Assembly: GCA_032622095.1 (NCBI GenBank)
Contig: CP136061.1
Location: 92,481,845-92,545,844, forward strand
DNA from: Siphonodentalium dalli
Taxonomy: Eukaryota > Mollusca > Scaphopoda > Gadilida > Siphonodentaliidae
DNA: 64,000 bases
Direction: 5' to 3'
Part shown: positions 1 to 10,375 of the stretch, piece after piece
How positions within the stretch are numbered: the stretch's first letter is position 1
Layout of the letters: the number at the start of each line of letters is the position of its first letter
Notes under the pieces: generated by a model
Told to the model about the DNA's origin: nothing
Databases searched by the model: none
The model's input: only the letters and a program-made list of their open reading frames with translations
Program-made: the position numbers and the translations under genes

Positions 1-331
1 TTCAGATATGTGTTGTGTGATCACAAATGAAACTCTTTCTGACCAAATTTGGTTTGTTGTCAGAATATACCCAAGCAGGATAAAATCTTACTCTTAAGCA
101 TAAGATACCAATAAGCAAATCATTTGACCAATGACCAATGTGATACATGTAATACTAATAGTACTAAATTACTAATATAAGTTAATAATAATAGCATTAT
201 TTGATGATAGTCTGCAACATACATTCAATTATTTTACATGTATATGTGGGTTAGTATGTTTACTATTATAGATGATCTTGTATGAGGTGATTCATCATTA
301 CATATATATAGTTGTACCATATATTTTGCAG

Positions 332-453
332 GTTCAAGATCGTCTTCAGAAACTGGGAGTATGCACAAGTCGAAAAGCAACGGCACGGAAAATCAAGGAA
401 GTAGCGGCTATGAAAAACAATAGAGTTATCTACTTGAAGAAAAGCTGGGAGAA
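332..453 (+). CDS. DUF6589 gene, first visible exon
   Basis: The exon follows a TTTTGCAG acceptor and ends GAGAA before GTATAA. It encodes a basic helical stretch beginning VQDRLQKLGVCTSRKATAR, which matches the N-terminal region of the family in position and character. The split codon GAG AA|A joins exactly to the exon at 1769. The preceding 331 bases show no further exon that I can support. Confidence 0.55.
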
Positions 454-526
454 GTATAAATTAATTATATATAATATGGACCATTATATGGGAGGCCAAA
501 TTCACATTTAATAATTAATTGTACTT

Positions 527-632
527 AAGCGCAAATAATTACGCTTAAGCGCAATCAATTGCGCTTAAGCGCAATTATTGCGCTTAAGCGCAATAATTGC
601 AAGCACAACCAAGCGCGCTTAAGCGCAATTCA
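527..632. repeat. Left subterminal array of GCGCTTAAGCGCAA palindromes
   Basis: Six or so copies of a palindromic unit built on CTTAAG with GCGC arms alternate with AATAATTG spacers. The matching array at 1181-1307 is in the opposite end of the same element, as expected for subterminal transposase-binding arrays. Confidence 0.75.
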
Positions 633-673
633 TGGTTTCCCCCCCCCCCTGATTTAAGTCAATAAGTAAAACA

Positions 674-870
674 TACATTAATGCTCTAATTAATTGACTC
701 CTTAACCACAGCAGAATCATGGATAACTTTTCAGAATTTAGTCGGAAATATGGCTTGTTGCCATTCATCGGAAAGCTCTTGAGAGCTTTTCGATGAATGG
801 CAACAAATCCTGAAAAGTTACCCATAATTCTGCTGTGGTTAAGAAGTCGATTAATTAGAGCATTATTGTA
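674..870. mobile_element. Foldback MITE with TA ends, nested in the 487-1339 element
   Basis: Nearly the whole unit is a hairpin: TACATTAATGCTCTAATTAA at the left is mirrored by TTAATTAGAGCATTATTGTA at the right. The inner arms contain CCACAGCAGAAT and its complement. TA termini and length fit a mariner/Tc1-type MITE. Related copies lie at 6732-6921 (intact) and 6139-6270 (degraded). Confidence 0.75.
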
Positions 871-1180
871 TGAGGTAAGAAAGCCCTCATGCAGTGATAC
901 CGCATGCATGTATAGGATATTACCATTGTAAAGGCTCAAATCTGTGCAAAAATAGATTAAAAACATCATACAAAAAATTACTAGAGTTCTGGGAAGGCGA
1001 CATCAATTCTTTGGATAGAGGGATGCTGATAATATGTAATTAGGGATTATCCTTGTTGAACACATACTTACAGTTGACTGTTGAGTACAGGTCAAAATTA
1101 GCCCAATGCTCATCTTGTGTTGCTAGGTGATACACCAGGTCATGCTAATAGTTTATGGGTAGGTTAGATAGTAGTCACAA

Positions 1181-1307
1181 TTACGCTTAAGCGCAATTGA
1201 TTGCGCTTAAGCGTAATTAATTACGCTTAAGCGTAAATGCCATATTTGCGCTTAAGCACAATATGTGGTATTTGCGCTTAAGTGCAATTATTTGCGCTTA
1301 AGCGCAA
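1181..1307. repeat. Right subterminal array of GCGCTTAAGCGCAA palindromes
   Basis: These are the counterpart of the left array, with some units diverged to TTACGCTTAAGCGTAA or GCGCTTAAGCACAA. The mixture of perfect and drifted units suggests moderate age. Confidence 0.75.
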
Positions 1308-1768
1308 TTCATTATTAAATGTGAATTTGGCCTCCCATACCATTACAATTATACCATTCTTTGTGGGAGACCAAATTAGTATTATGTGGCATAACCCCTT
1401 ATAAAAATCGACTGTTTGTTGGCAAAGAAAACTAAAATATTGGTACAAAATAACGGTCCGAAACCCAGATTATTAATTACTAAGATGGGCCTGGATGGCT
1501 AACTTGAATTGAGGTGCCCCATGTGATATGCTTCCTTCACCATATGAAATAAAATATAATATTGTATATATATGTGACTTTCTTACGGACTATGAGACTA
1601 TGACTTCACACGATAAAGCAACAAGTTGGTAAATTGGAAATTAAATATACTTTTCTATCAACCATCAAAATAAGTGTAATTATAGCTGTGTTGGCGTAAT
1701 TATTGAGTGAAAATTACTTTATGAGACTAGGAGTCTGTATGTATAACACCAAAATTGTTCTGTTTCAG

Positions 1769-2158
1769 ACCAGATCTTGCAACGACCATCGAAAGTGACC
1801 CCAACTGGACCAAATTCAGTTTAGCTGGAGACAACTGGGACAGGAGAATAATCCCAACATACATGGCCACGGATAGACGAGTTCTGGATCAGCATTTTTT
1901 CAATTTAGCGGTTTTCGCAGACAGAGTTCGGCCAACTAGTTTGCCGACTAAGAAACCACAGGCTGACATCAGACACAAACCAAATGCCGACTTCCTTCCA
2001 TCTGTTGACGATCAGACGCTCTTGGGTGCAGAGCTGGCTCATCTTGTCGCAAAGAGATCGATTCTCTACATGCCAAAGGTTGCGAAAGGATCGAGTCTGA
2101 ATTTCCAAAGAACTACTTCAATCCTATGCACAAAACGATGGAAAAGAAATCAGAACAG
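1769..2158 (+). CDS. DUF6589 gene, second visible exon (frameshifted)
   Basis: Acceptor TGTTTCAG precedes 1769 and donor GTAACA follows 2158. The frame encodes the family signature around GDNWDRR and DRVRPTSLPTKK. Near 2083-2091 the frame slips by one base: downstream, the other frame encodes a stretch ending MHKTMEKKSEQ, the segment expected before the next exon, and it alone ends in phase 0 at the donor. Confidence 0.65.
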
Positions 2159-2538
2159 GTAACATGTTTAACCAACTTTCATTGTCTTATTACTGTATGT
2201 AGAAGTTATAGAATATAATAGAATTTATTCACCAATTAACATATGGACCCCAAAGTATTACTTTGATTTTCACATTCGCACTACATTCCCGTACACTGCA
2301 GGACTATGGTTTGTATATACAATACATGTCATGTATGTTTTTATATATTTTTATGCTTACAGATGCAGGAGATAGCTAATTTATTTATTCTCATTTTATA
2401 TTCATTTGCAGCAAGCTCACACATGACAAAAATAAATAATGTCACAATGCCAGTAATGTGAAAATACCAAAGAGTGAATCACTCAGCCATCCTGATTTAA
2501 TGGGGTGATTAACTTTTTTGAACATATTTACTTTTCAG

Positions 2539-2811
2539 CATGTAATGGGCCTATATGAGATCAACGAATCAGTGACGGCCGACATGATCAGCTTGATGAA
2601 ACAAATGTCGAAAGAGTACATCCCAACCAGACGCAAGGATGATGGATCAGTTGAGATCGTGGAGCCGGTATTCTTTGGTGGCGATTGGCTTACTGATGAG
2701 AGGGCACAGGCAGCGCAGTTATGTATGAAGAAAGCAGGTGATGACTTCCTCCGACTACAAGGCCTAATTCCTAAATCGGAAGATCTTCATCGGTCAATGA
2801 ATTATTTGGAG
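2539..2811 (+). CDS. DUF6589 gene, third visible exon
   Basis: Ninety-one intact codons lie between ACTTTTCAG and GTAAAT. The exon contains FFGGDWLTDERAQAAQ and DLHRSMNYLE, the best conserved block of DUF6589. Acidic and histidine residues here recall nuclease-like cores, but no catalytic function has been shown and I do not assign one. Confidence 0.72.
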
Positions 2812-2825
2812 GTAAATTTATTACA

Positions 2826-3160
2826 TCTAATATATATTTTGGGACTTTTGTTTGTTTGTCTGTTAGCTATGGCCGGGAAAACTGCCGGACGGATTTTTAC
2901 GAAATTTGATACCTAGGGGTATTTTTTTCCAGGGATGGTTTCGGACCAGTTAAATTTTGTTGAAATCCTATCAAAATTCGCGATTTGACCTTGAATTGAC
3001 TATTTTGAAGGTCAAGGTCTGGTCGGGGTCACGATTTGACCCGTCCAAAACCATCCCTGGAAAAAAGTACCCCTAGGTATCAAAATCCGTCGGGTAGTTT
3101 TCCCGGCAATAGCTAACACACAGACAGACAGAAGTTCCAAAATATATAGTAGATATATTA
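2826..3160. repeat. Inverted-repeat copy of the AAGGTCA/GACAGACAG family, in a DUF6589 intron
   Basis: Two head-to-head arms carry GGCCGGGAAAACTGCCGGACGG and its imperfect complement, then TACCTAGGGGTA and CCAGGGATGG blocks. The central loop holds AAGGTCAAGGTC. The outer tails are TATATTTTGG and CCAAAATATATA with ACAGACAGACAG. It belongs to the dispersed family also seen at 8580-9050, 26540-26712, 27880-28100 and 61000-62400. Confidence 0.7.
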
Positions 3161-3477
3161 ACTGGGGACCAGTCTACCTAAAATCAAATTCCGATGATGT
3201 TGGCCATGGTTACTGATCATTCGTTTGAACGTTTAAAAGTGTTATTTAGCGCAGATGATGAATGCCACTATACTCAAAACATAATTAATATATGCAATTA
3301 AGCTTAACACATTAGATCAAAATTATTATTTATGAAAAATTATTATACTTATTACTGTATTTAATACATGTAATAATTTAATATGCCATTCAAGCTTTGC
3401 AGATGGAAATGATGTATTGCTATCCTATGTGATTAATAAATATACCACGGTATGTGATACATACTTTCCTTTTTCAG

Positions 3478-4627
3478 GCTATTTGGAAACTGCTCTACAA
3501 GGAGTCATCATCTGGTGACCCAGGGACATTGGTATTTTGGCGAAACGAGTTACGAGCCCACGACATTTCGAACCAGCCAAAAAAGAAGTTTCGAGCATGT
3601 GAGAACTTTCTCCAGACAGTGTTCGACGCAATGTGCACTGCTCTAATGATGGAAGAACTAAAGATGACAACTCAAGACGAAAGTCCAGAGATTTTCGATG
3701 GTCGCGATATATCTTTTGCGATGGACTGCATCGAAAAGAGTGCGTTGAATGTTGTACATTCATTTTTCTTTGGTGGAACTCACGACTTGTTCATCGACTC
3801 GAGAAATGATATACAAAAACTGTCGGAAAGTGATAAGCTTGAAATCAACGCCCAGAACAAGTTCCGATGTGTCCACGATTCATGTGCAAAAGCTTACGCC
3901 AACCTTGAAAGCTTGAAACAGCATCAAGCATCTGCACATGGTGTGAAACCAAAGAAAACGAAGAAGCTGACCAAAACAAAATATGATGGGGTGGTCAGTT
4001 ATCAACGCGCCCTGTTCCAGTTGGCAGCACTGCATTTCAATTTGCAGAGTTCAATTGATTGTGCCGATGGAGCAAGGAATGTTCGATTGACAAAATATGA
4101 ATTCCTGATCTTCAATTCTGTGAACAAATACAAATATAGACTGTCGAGCTTCCAGCTGATTGCATCCACTGAGGCCTTGTTATCAGAGGAGGAATCATTC
4201 CGGTTAACCTGGAACAGGACTGTGAATATAAAGGGGGGGACTGGATAACAACGAGTCGATAGACGGCTGGATCGAACTAGTCAACCGTGACATGAAGTAC
4301 GATTGTGAAAGCGCGAAGGATTTCAACAGCTGCATGACGATATCACAGGCATTTGATTCGCTTCGTTCGATAAAGAGAAATTTTGACTTAGTCTCTGGTG
4401 TTCGAAAATCTATGGGATTCCATAATCGACCAAAGCGTGACGCATGTGTGCAAAAGATTGTCAAGGTATTACAAGAGAGACATCTCTTGGTTGAGGACAA
4501 AACCAGAAAACCATACAAGTCGTTCAAACAGTTCCCTCAAGATATCTTCTATGCAAACCCGAGGACCCTGAGTGATTATCTCCTAATCCAGAAACAAAAA
4601 CATGCGAAAAGAATCAAGCCAAAGTGA
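3478..4627 (+). CDS. DUF6589 gene, last exon (frameshifted at G7)
   Basis: The exon follows CCTTTTTCAG and opens AIWKLLYKESSSGDPGTL. It continues through an alpha-helical region, a single C2H2-type finger with spacing C-x4-C-x12-H-x4-H, and the WNRTVN motif that precedes the G-run at 4233-4239. One extra G there causes an early stop. The other frame continues from the end of the run (GLDNNESIDGW...) to TGA at 4625-4627 and ends in a basic tail. Confidence 0.7.
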
Positions 4628-5432
4628 TTATTTCATGATATTCAAATATGTGTTATCGTCTGAAAGTACTATGATGCCACACGTCCTGATGACTCATGTT
4701 TCATATGTGACCAAAGTATTTAAAGGTACTCAATCCGATAAAACTCCTCTCAATTTTACTATTCCAATGGCTTCGGGTGTCAAAAATATTTGATTTGAGT
4801 CGAGGAAGCAACCCATCAAAGCTCAGATTTATTAGATATCGATTTTAGAAATCTATTATTTTTCATTATCGGGAATACTTTCTGTCCCAGAAGTTTACCG
4901 AAAAAGCCGACCGACATACTCTCGATACTAAATTCCATTGAACAAAATGTTGCTATACAACACTCTTTGGGCAATCAAATATTTTTTTACCCCCGAAGCC
5001 ATTGAAATAGTAACTGAGAGGAGTTTTATCGGATTGAGTACCTTTAATTTATTTGTTTATTTTTTAGATATTTTTCACATTTCATATTACGTTTTTTCTA
5101 TATTTTTGTTTATTTCGTCTTTAGTAACTGAAAGGAGTTTTATCGGATTGAGTACCTTTAATTTATTTGTTTATGTTTTAGATATCTTTCACATTTCATA
5201 TTATATTTTTGTTTATTTCCCTCTTTTAGACACAATAACGTAGGTGGTAGACTGCTTCCAATATAATTGTAGGTTTTAAAGTTACATCGCTTGGCATAAG
5301 TCGGCCATATTAAAATGCTTAAGCATTTTAATATTTGATATTAACAATTCATTTGGGATTTTACGATAGCAAACTAATGGGAACTTTTTCAGTAGGCGTC
5401 TTCGACTCAAACTAATTCTTTTTATATACCGG
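4628..5432. repeat. Inverted and tandem repeat block downstream of the DUF6589 gene
   Basis: A segment at 4722-4792 (AAAGGTACTCAATCCGATAA onward, then GGCTTCGGGTGTCAAAAATA) is repeated inverted at about 4976-5046. A roughly 113-bp unit containing GGAGTTTTATCGGATTGAGT is then tandemly repeated at about 5010-5123 and 5124-5235. Part of the left arm and its flank (4765-4850) has a diverged cousin at 58281-58390. No coding potential is seen. Confidence 0.7.
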
Positions 5433-5439
5433 TTGACCT

Positions 5440-5920
5440 ATGTTAACTCCCCCCCCCCCCCCGCCCCTTTTTTTATCTTTGAATTTATTGGCATATTATA
5501 TTTCAGTATCACTATATTGCTGAGAACAACTATCATTGGTGGCAAGGAAGCATGTCTTTTCTTCGGCAGAGACATTATTGTTCAGATTTTTTTTTTATTG
5601 AAAATCACCCAGTTTATCTCCCCCCCGCCTGAATTAAATTGTTTACCTCAACATCTAATGGCGAGTTAGTCTCATTTTATCGTTCACTATCACTATGTGA
5701 CTAAGAAAACTATCATAGGTGACAAGGAAGCATGATTTTTCTGTAAAAGAGACAATAATTATAGTTCGGAGAATTTTCATTGGAATTTACCTAGTTTATC
5801 TCCCCCCCCCCGCCTGGATTTTCCATACCTTAACATCTATTGGCGAGTTAGTCTCATTTTATCGTTCACTATCACTATGTGACTAAGAAAAACTATCATA
5901 GGTGACTTGTTTTCCACGGT
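5440..5920. repeat. Tandem repeat, unit about 183 bp, with long C tracts
   Basis: Units beginning at C-runs near 5617 and 5800 share the stretch from GGCGAGTTAGTCTCATTTTA through CATAGGTGACAAGGAAGCAT; an earlier, more diverged unit starts near 5446. An inverted fragment of the same unit lies at 6440-6545. Poly-C tracts of 7-14 bases start each unit. Confidence 0.75.
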
Positions 5921-6138
5921 GACATTTTACCAAGTTTGTGATTTGGAGGGGCATAATCTAATTGGCGTATGTCAGTTATGTATATGTCTATTATGGGCAG
6001 CTCCCTAGAACATAAAGGGTTGATATTCAGATCAATAAGGACAGATTTGCATATATGGTTTCTTTAGTTTGCTTCAATTTCAAATAACAACAGATGAAAT
6101 ACAGTGATGTGTAACAATATATGACAAAATCACTATAC

Positions 6139-6270
6139 CGTACATTAATGTCCTAAATACTTGACTCCTTAACCCTTTCAGTGTCAAGTCCGATGTTTGT
6201 ATGAACCCATATTTCCTTGATCATTTTCCAAATTTATGCAGCTGTGGTTAAGGAGTCGATTATCAGTGTG
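6139..6270. mobile_element. Degraded copy of the TA-flanked MITE family
   Basis: TACATTAATGTCCTAAATAC, then GACTCCTTAACC, at the left and GCTGTGGTTAAGGAGTCGAT at the right match the arms of the 674-870 hairpin, but the centre is diverged. Confidence 0.55.
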
Positions 6271-6439
6271 TATCAATAATACTTCATATTGAATGATATT
6301 TACATAATAAAAATATTAAATGAAAGCTTCATTTGGTGAACATGTATGAGGCTATTTGTTGAATGCATTTAGAAATTTAGAAGAACAGTCTCACATAAAA
6401 CTGAATGGTAATTCATAGAGTGTTTCACAGTTGAAGATA

Positions 6440-6545
6440 AATTAGGTAAATTTCAATTATTGTCTCTTTTACAGAAAGAAAAATCATGCTTCCTTGTCAC
6501 CTATGATAGTTTTTCTTAGTCACATAGTGATAGTGAACGCTAAAA
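6440..6545 (-). repeat. Inverted fragment of the 183-bp repeat unit
   Basis: Read on the minus strand this carries the CACTATGTGACTAAGAAAAA, CATAGGTGACAAGGAAGCAT and GTAAAAGAGACAAT blocks of the 5440-5920 array. It therefore bounds the interval as an inverted repeat about 0.5 kb away from the array. Confidence 0.7.
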
Positions 6546-6731
6546 TTTGTAACTAGTGTCTCTTTAATGATGGTCATTTCCATATCTTACATTTATAACC
6601 TTTAGAGGAAATTAATTTGTGTACCGGTATATTTGACTAAATACTCTTAAGTTAAAAGAGGCACTTTCCGTTCCAGTATTGATAACTTGATATGGTAAGA
6701 TTTGGGTGAAATATACCGAGCTTTGGCAACA

Positions 6732-6921
6732 TACAGTAATGCCCAAAGTAATTGACCACTTCACCACAGCAGAATTACGGGTTATTTTACACGATTTAGT
6801 CGGAAATATGGCTTGTTACATTCATCAGATATGGCAACAAGCCATATTTCCGGCTAAATCTTGAAAAGTTACCCATAATTCTGCTGTGGTTAAGTGGCCA
6901 ATTACGTTGGGCATTACTGTA
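6732..6921. mobile_element. Mariner/Tc1-type foldback MITE
   Basis: TACAGTAATGCCCAA at 6732 is mirrored by TTGGGCATTACTGTA ending at 6921, with inner arms CACAGCAGAATTA and TAATTCTGCTGTG and a central GGCTTGTT...AACAAGCC dyad. TA at each end is the expected target duplication. It is the best preserved of three copies in the window. Confidence 0.8.
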
Positions 6922-7141
6922 TGTCATTACGAAGGTTTCCCCTTACTGGTTATACTGTACCCACTTGTTGTGGGTCATAAAATACACGAAATGGCTCTAA
7001 TTTATAGCTTCCAATTTATACAATACATTGCAAATGTATCCGTAAACGCTTTTTATAATGATGTGTTGAAACAATGCGATTGGATGGAGAACATATTCTT
7101 AAACGCTCTTTATACGAACGTGATGCAACATTTGAAATATA

Positions 7142-7607
7142 TTTGCCCCCCCCCCCCATTAACATTCGAGGCGATAAAATATCAATGAACAATGCTGATA
7201 ATTGATGAAATATGCGCCTATACGGGTTGTTATAAATGTAGGAGGAACAAATTTAGTGGGGGTTTAAACGGAAAGTGTCACTTTAAGAAGACCGGTATAC
7301 AAGTAGAATACATCCAAGCTAGAGCTTATATTTATCATGTTTTCTAGTCAGTAATGTTTCTTTACTATGTTTTATTTATAACAAATAAACACAATTTGTT
7401 GCAATATCTTGTTAATTTGTTATATTATACCATAACAGAAAGTTTGGACACATCTTGAATCAATACTATTTTAACAAGTGTTTTGATTCCATATTATGAA
7501 CTCCAAGCAATTGAACCATTATCTTGTATCCTGACTGATTGGGGGGAAAGCAGTTGGAAATATTATCAAGTTCAATATTTAACGATACATACTTGTTTTT
7601 TAAATGC
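7142..7607. other. AT-rich intergenic stretch between the converging genes
   Basis: Apart from a poly-C tract near 7146-7157 I see no gene or clear repeat boundary here. The sequence lies beyond the helicase polyadenylation signal. Confidence 0.5.
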
Positions 7608-7613
7608 TTTATT
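7608..7613 (-). promoter_or_regulatory. AATAAA polyadenylation signal of the helicase gene
   Basis: TTTATT on the plus strand reads AATAAA on the minus strand, about 70 bases past the helicase stop codon at 7682-7684, a normal distance for a metazoan 3' end. Confidence 0.5.
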
Positions 7614-7681
7614 CATTATAAAATAAATATAGCAAACTGGCAAGTGTCCCATGAGTGTATACTTTATGTATACATCTTTGT

Positions 7682-8568
7682 TTAGTCCGACTCACTTGAA
7701 CTGGTTGTTGCCGGGGAAATTTCATTATGAACATTGAACATGTTCAGACGCTTTTCCACATCTGAAATTTCACAATCTCCACATTGACAGGAACGTTGAC
7801 ACACATCACAGCACTGATGATTGACAGTTGATTTAAAGTCAGTCACAAATTGCTTAAGCAGCATCTGTCGGCGGCATTGATCTGTGTTGTTCACATATGC
7901 GGTCATGTCCTCGTTAGCATTTCTCTTCAAATTGCCATTCACAAGAATCACTGCCAGAGACTGGCTTCCATCTCGGCCGACCCTTCCGCTCTCTTGCAGA
8001 TAGTCCTCGAGGGTCCAGGAAGGTCCATAGTGAATCACTGTGTTGAATTCTTTCATGTCCACCCCCATTCCAAGGGCACTGGAGGCGACAACGATCCTCA
8101 GTTTGCTGTCGGTTTCAGACAGCTGCTGCAGGATACGCTCCTTGTCCGGCATTTCTGTTGGCGCATGAAACACATCGATGGAGTAGTCCTGGTCTGTTTC
8201 GGTTACGATGTAGTCGCAAATGGCAGAGCAGGTGACCAATGATGTAGCGTAAATCACAATCCGAGGAATGTCGAGAGGATTGCTGGCATCATTTATAACA
8301 TCAGCCAACCAAAACAAGTTCTGTTCGACCGACCGTCCGGGTAGTTTTTGCACAATTAACTTTATGTTTGGGCGGTCTGTGTTCCTCGTCAGGAACACAC
8401 AATCTGTATTCAGGAACAAGTATTTTTTTATCCACTGAGTTGTAGCATGAGATGCAGTGGCTGTTAATGCAACAAATGGCACATCAGGGAAGACAGATCT
8501 GAGCTCATTGACATGTCCGAACCACTCTCGAAAAGCCTTCTTCTTGTTCTGGCCTGTCTGTTTTCCCC
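7682..8568 (-). CDS. RecQ-like helicase exon 3 (motifs III-VI), frameshifted
   Basis: The exon follows TTTATTTGCAG. The first frame gives GKQTGQNKKKAFREW, then an extra T (plus-strand AAA, 8520-8522) shifts reading; the next frame resumes FGHVNELRSVF and stays open through motifs III, IV, V and VI to TAA at 7682-7684. Removing one base makes the three exons sum exactly to whole codons, which argues that a single-base insertion is the only lesion. Confidence 0.8.
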
Positions 8569-8579
8569 TGCAAATAAAT

Positions 8580-9050
8580 AATCAATTTATCTATTATATA
8601 TTTTGGAAGATCTGTGTGTCTGTCTGTGTGTGTGTGTGTGTCTGTTTACGATGGACTCGAAAACGACCGAACCGATTTCGATGAAACTTGGTATGTGAGG
8701 GTACTTTCGACCGTGGAGTGGCATGGGCCTGTTAATTTTCCCTAGCGACGTGACCTTGACATCGGGTCATTTCAAGGTCAAACGCCCGAATATCACGGGA
8801 TTTCGATGAAATTTGGTATGTGGGGTTATTTTCGGCCGGTAAGTGGCATAGGCCTATCAATTTGCCGTGACCTTGACATCGGGTAAATTCAAGGTCAAAT
8901 CGCGAATTTTTATGTGATTTCGACGAAATTTGATATGTGGGGTTACTTTTGTCCACTGGATGTTTTGGACGGGTCGAGTCGTGACCCCGACCTGACCTTG
9001 ACCTTCAAAATGGTCAAATCGGGTAAAACAAAGGCAAAACATGTTATAGC
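8580..9050 (-). repeat. AAGGTCA-rich dispersed repeat in helicase intron 2
   Basis: Starting at TATATATTTTGGAAGA with a GTGTGT/CTGTCTGT tract, three degenerate units of about 110-130 bp each contain GATTTCGATGAAAYTTGGTATG, GTGACCTTGACATCGGGT and TTCAAGGTCAAA. The AGGTCA half-sites recur at fixed spacing. Homologous copies elsewhere in the window show that it is dispersed and not helicase-specific. The strand of the family is arbitrary. Confidence 0.75.
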
Positions 9051-9344
9051 TAATTTTTCAAAATTATTATTGTTTTATATTTTTTAATCCAATGTGTTAA
9101 TTACATACAGTATATTAATTAAATGATGATATGCCCAAATTGCATAAGTTAGGTTTTTATAATTATTTGCTATATTTTTGTTTGTTAATTAATTTTGAGA
9201 TATATTGTGATAGAGGCATATCTCAGATGGGTTCCTCAACTTAAATGTAAGTTATGTAATATTTTAAGGCAATGTATAGTTTGGCAATGTATACATTTTA
9301 GGGCATCATATAGTTTGGCAATGTATAAATTAAATATTGACGTA

Positions 9345-9465
9345 GTGTGCGACGATCAAATATTTATTTTCACTTGTATGATGCGAACTATATTTTCGCT
9401 CGCTGAAGCGAGCAAAATATAGTCCCACATAGTACTCGTGAAAATAAATAATGGATCATCGCTCA
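9345..9465. repeat. Hairpin with GCTCGCTGAAGCGAGC loop
   Basis: The arms GATCAAATATTTATTTTCAC and GTGAAAATAAATAATGGATC are inverted around a tight CGCTCGCTGAAGCGAGC turn. It lies in helicase intron 2 and has no coding content. Confidence 0.65.
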
Positions 9466-9831
9466 ATATGTGGATATTCTATATTTATATGCGCACTGCA
9501 TCGACCACATAGGTATCACAAAACTATATCATTTTATGTGGTCTAAGTAAACAGTGACTCAACTCAGTCTCACACGTAATAATTTTTCTGGCTGTCTGTT
9601 ATGTGGCGTATTTTTTTACATTGTTAATTTCTGTATGCGATGCAATTTTCTTCGGATATTCCGCCCACTATTAAATTCTTGTTTAATATTTAACATAAGT
9701 AGCAGTTTCATTGAATCCTTGAGGAATCCCTCAAATGGAAAAATAAAAGCAGTTTGTCTTCAGAGTTCACATACCGGTAGACGCCATTTTATGACACGGT
9801 AACTAAATGTTATAAAAAATAATTCACTTAC

Positions 9832-10008
9832 CATTTTGGAATTGTGTGGACCTCATCAATCACAACACACAGCATTCTCTCCCTATATTCTGAGAGCAAG
9901 ACATCTCGCCATTTGTCGGTTCCAACCAAGGATTCTGGCATTCCGAAGAAAATGTCGACATCCCCATTGATGATCTTTGCATCGTCATCATCAGACTGTC
10001 CAATGTAC
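9832..10008 (-). CDS. RecQ-like helicase exon 2 (DEVH box)
   Basis: Acceptor TTTACTTCAAG and donor GTAAGTGAA flank 177 bases. The exon begins with the base completing AG|G (Arg), runs through GQSDDDDAK and ends CVVIDEVHTIPK plus two bases of the Trp codon. DEVH replaces the more usual DEAH. Confidence 0.78.
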
Positions 10009-10375
10009 CTTGAAGTAAAGATGAACATTGTTACAAAACAGACTGGGCATACACATGACAATAATTTGATGCAAAATGGAAATACTGGTGTAAATCATAC
10101 TAAATGCCATCTATACAGTACTTAAACGATATGTCCAATTTTCATGTCTTTAGTTATACATGTACGTATACAATGTGAAGTCATCAACACATGTTAGCAT
10201 TGTTAGGTGATAATATATTTTGATCTTGGATCAAACTATCTTGTTCATCGGCTCATGAAGGTTTGGACTATGATGCTTATTAATTATACTTTTATACATA
10301 TTTCTACCGGTATGTTCTATAATATTAAACTATCAATAAAGATGTACATGCACACGCTTGGTAAACATTGCCGCC

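Larger units (their letters stand above)
487..1339. mobile_element. 853-bp inverted-repeat element in the DUF6589 intron, 6-bp TSD
   Basis: The ends are exact inverted repeats beginning TATGGGAGGCCAAATTCACA. They are flanked by identical CCATTA at 481-486 and 1340-1345, read as the target-site duplication. Just inside each end is an array of palindromic GCGCTTAAGCGCAA units (527-632 and 1181-1307). No transposase is encoded, so this is a non-autonomous element. A second, younger foldback is nested in its centre. I do not assign a superfamily. Confidence 0.8.
332..4627 (+). pseudogene. DUF6589-family protein gene, 5'-partial, two frameshifts
   Basis: I recognise the conserved layout of metazoan and fungal DUF6589 proteins, whose function is unknown. 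Four exons fit: 332-453, 1769-2158, 2539-2811 and 3478-4627, each bounded by AG/GT with compatible phases (GAG AA|A CCA; CAG|CAT; GAG|GCT). Hallmarks are SLAGDNWD near the start of exon 2, GGDWLTDERAQAAQ and DLHRSMNYLE in exon 3, AIWKLLYKESSSGDPGTL opening exon 4, a C2H2-type finger (CVHDSC..H....H, 3870-3940) and a lysine-rich end. The 5' part lies outside the window. The frame breaks twice: near 2083-2091, after which only another frame reaches the exon 2 donor in phase, and in a run of seven G at 4233-4239, where six would keep the frame. Either these are real mutations of a dead copy or assembly errors. Multi-copy DUF6589 genes often behave like mobile or expanded families; that is inference. 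Confidence 0.72.

Noticed and set aside
487-1339. CTTAAG palindrome arrays considered as a CRISPR-like array
   Set aside because: Spacers are not unique, unit length is short, and the arrays are mirror images at the ends of a transposable element in a eukaryotic intron.
7850-8242. 130-codon plus-strand frame opposite the helicase
   Set aside because: It is the antisense shadow of helicase exon 3, whose motifs are unmistakable on the minus strand.
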